64,000 nucleotides of DNA from contig JSYX01000033.1 of the NCBI GenBank assembly GCA_000787465.1, positions 43,281 through 107,280 of the forward strand. The letters are read 5' to 3'. Below, in pieces: positions 61,637 through 64,000 of this stretch. The notes under the pieces were generated by a model. The model saw only the letters and a program-made list of their open reading frames with translations, searched no databases and had not been told where the DNA came from. The DNA comes from Thermomucor indicae-seudaticae (Eukaryota; Mucoromycota; Mucoromycetes; Mucorales; Lichtheimiaceae). The position numbers were made by a program, and so were the translations under genes. Positions within the stretch are counted from its first letter, which is position 1. Every line of letters starts with the position of its first letter.

Positions 61637-64000
61637 TCCCCGTCTGGTGTACTAGGCTTTAAACGGAAGGTTATGGTTCTCACAGAATATACCTTTCTTT
61701 TTACACAATAACAGCAGCGCTTACGTAACAAGTCGATTGCAGCCGAACGAAATGAGTTGGTTAGGTGAAAGACAAAAAAAGAATGGCTGAGCAACTCGCT
61801 TAAACAATTCAGGAGAATCCGGTGCTGCAGTTCTAGAGAAAGTGCACGCTTTTGCTATTGCGAAAAGGGCACCACACTCAAAGTCTTATCTCGTGCAGCT
61901 CAGGGTTGAAGATTTTAGCAAGAAGATTAATGAAGGTGCCTCAGCGTTGCCTTTTAAAGGGAATCAATTACGGGAAACGGGGGGAATTTGGGGGAGACAG
62001 AAAAAGAGCAGTAATGAGTACCCTTTGATACAAGGGAGCCTTAAAACAAAAGCCAAGTTTCTTCAAGAGCAGGCACGAACAACAAATGCGAAGTCGCTAA
62101 ACCCTTTTGACATTGAGATAGCCAGTTATGGACTCTGTAACATGCGCAGCGTTGTCGACTTTTGGTAATGGGTCTGGCGGCCTCTGTAGCGCTCTCGTCC
62201 AATGACATTTCCTAGAGCTAAACACTCCAGTGACCGAGTGAACCTGAGCGATGGCCATACAATGCGGAATGCCGTTTTTGCATTCTGTCCATTTTACCAG
62301 CTTTAAAGAAAAGGAAGCCGCAAATGGTTTCCACAAGCTTGGCTTCTCGCTTCTGATAATAATCGATTGAGATGCAAGAACACCGTTCATTGAATCTGTT
62401 GCGAGCAATGGTATACGGACAACGCCGATGCAAAATGAGAAAGAAGCTTTCCGACTTTTCCGGCTAAGATGGTTAAGAAAGAAAGGCGTCCAGTATATGC
62501 GAGACAGGAGCGCGACGGAGCCCATGGTGTACACAAAGCATAGAAGAAAGTATCGCTTTCAGAACGTAAGGTGCTGGATAACGCATAAAGCATGAATGTC
62601 CGGTACTGCACAATGAAGAAGGCTGTCCTATTGGTTTTTGAAAGGAGTATAAGCCTCTCAAATCAACTACCGTGCTTAGCAAAAACATAGACAATAGGAC
62701 ACCATAGAGTATGAAAATAAAATGTTGCTGGACAGAGCTTTTTAAATGGAGCTTAGCATGCAACACAGATATTGCTATGATTTTTCGTGTTTACTACGTT
62801 TCGTGCGGCGATGTTAATCTTGACAGGTAGCCGTTAAGGCTTTATGCCAGTATTCCTAGCACGTTGGAGTGCTCCATATTACGCGACTTATTATTACTTT
62901 TCGTGTAAAAAGTTTCAGTTTGCAAGCTTTGGGAGCCCTTTATGGTCTGACTGAATTGCTTTCACGACCAACTTCCTGTGGCATTTGCCAACGCAGAACG
63001 CATGCTTCCTTCTTTTCTACCATATTTTGGTAGCGGTATAACACGCGCTTCCGAGTACATACAGCAGCCCTCAACATTTCTATTCATGTCTTTTTGCTTC
63101 AAAACGCGTTCGTGCGTAAATGCTGTGATAAGATTAGTTTGAATGCTATGACTGTGTATGAGTTTCATCAAAGAATGATAGAAAATCAAAAGAACGTAAA
63201 ATTATTCAGCATATAGAAAGATAACGGATAGTAAATGCGGGCCAATTTCCTCTTTAACTTACGTTTACTATTTGCACAGATGAAACTGCTCTAAAATTCA
63301 AAACAATTTTTGAAACTGGACGACGGTTTTCTTCAACTGTCGTGGCGAGAAGTCAACAGATCCATGTTTGCGTTCGTAATTTTTCAACATTCACAGCTGA
63401 CAGCTAATTTTGACATTTCGCTTCACACAAAAACAAAAATTTTCTCCTGATAATAAGTGCCCGTGACGAAAAAATGCGATCGTTATAACTCGAATATCGT
63501 TATATCAAGTGAGCATACGCCTGGAAAAAGCAAATCCGTGATTGCAGACGTCGATCGGTATATCGAAAATATCGATTTATCAGATATCGATATATCGCGC
63601 GGGTACTGTATTCACCCCTTAAAATTGCAAAGGCATACGAAACTGGATTTGGTCTGTACCTCTCGGATAGGGGCAGCAGCGTATTTATGTGAATGAGACC
63701 GTCTGCGTCCCCATGTAGCCAGTTAATAGCACTGACTTCTATATGCCATGAAAGCCAGATCTCCGTGTAAATTAAAGGTACAGTGTGCGTTTGTACATAG
63801 CGATCACCCGTAAAACCCAGAAGTAGTCATTATCTCGAGATATCACCAAATCAAACGTTCATTTACCGTGTATTACGAGGGCAGCAAGCATGGAAACTGA
63901 TCACTACGTCTAAAACATCATTAAACCGAATATCACCAAATCGGGCAGTCACTGCACCTGACATTTCGGTCGTTTTCATGGGTGAGGGAAAAAGTGTAAT
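61637..64000. other. Terminal intergenic region, no gene recognised
   Basis: Only short unrelated frames occur. From 63460 to 63610 there is a run of ATATCG/CGATAT motifs, and ATATCACCAAATC occurs twice 90 bp apart (63840-63852, 63930-63942). These might be transposon debris. The gene to the right, if any, is outside the window. Confidence 0.45.

Noticed and set aside
61800..63200. Short frames of 70-145 codons on both strands
   Set aside because: No start context, no conserved motif, no consistent codon pattern; likely random.

Overview
The window is nuclear DNA from a fungus. Most genes are broken by short introns (about 55-75 bp, GT..AG with a few GC..AG), and pyrimidine-rich leaders precede several start codons. 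The gene set includes a neutral trehalase with a PKA site, a group III hybrid histidine kinase with a HAMP array, a G-protein beta subunit, and a fungal DHA2-type MFS transporter. A full SMG6/EST1A-type protein with a PIN nuclease domain, a TBCD homologue and a class II DYRK kinase sit alongside, and the overall style suggests an early-diverging lineage, most likely Mucoromycota. The genus cannot be read from the sequence. Exon limits below come from my own reading of splice sites, checked by phase and by continuity of conserved motifs.

Layout. 1-2.6 kb: no convincing gene. 2643-3764 (+): low-complexity charged protein of unknown function. 3.8-6.0 kb: no intact gene, possibly decayed coding DNA. 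5997-8471 (+): neutral trehalase, tail-to-tail with 8559-12593 (-) SMG6/EST1A. 13067-17858 (-): tubulin cofactor D. 18.0-18.3 kb (-): doubtful small gene. 18496-19735 (-): G-beta. 20024-20939: internally deleted pogo/Tigger-like element. 21674-22815 (-): NmrA-like protein. 24140-25345 (+): SET/SMYD-like protein, tail-to-tail with 25444-26892 (-) flavin monooxygenase. 27840-33502 (+): group III hybrid histidine kinase, tail-to-tail with 33857-35946 (-), a 611-residue polytopic membrane protein that I do not recognise. 37171-39867 (+): MFS drug:H+ antiporter, tail-to-tail with 40202-42450 (-) PUF protein. 44474-48909 (+): large FUSC/BRE4-like membrane protein. 50263-52321 (+): class III CoA-transferase. 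52685-55388 (+): TM9/nonaspanin. 55740-56636 (+): probable mitochondrial protein of unknown function. 57085-61636 (-): class II DYRK (Pom1-like) kinase. 61.6-64 kb: no gene seen.

The genes do not form a cluster with one obvious function. Several belong to signalling and stress circuits: trehalase under cAMP/PKA, G-beta, the osmosensing-type histidine kinase and DYRK. I did not find a clearly new multi-gene system. The most unusual signals are in gene structure: introns at matching positions in different HAMP repeats of the histidine kinase, at least four inferred GC-AG introns, consecutive 14-nt and 5-nt microexons in the CoA-transferase, a 60-bp stop-free intron in the DYRK gene, and a truncated DNA transposon with clear terminal inverted repeats.
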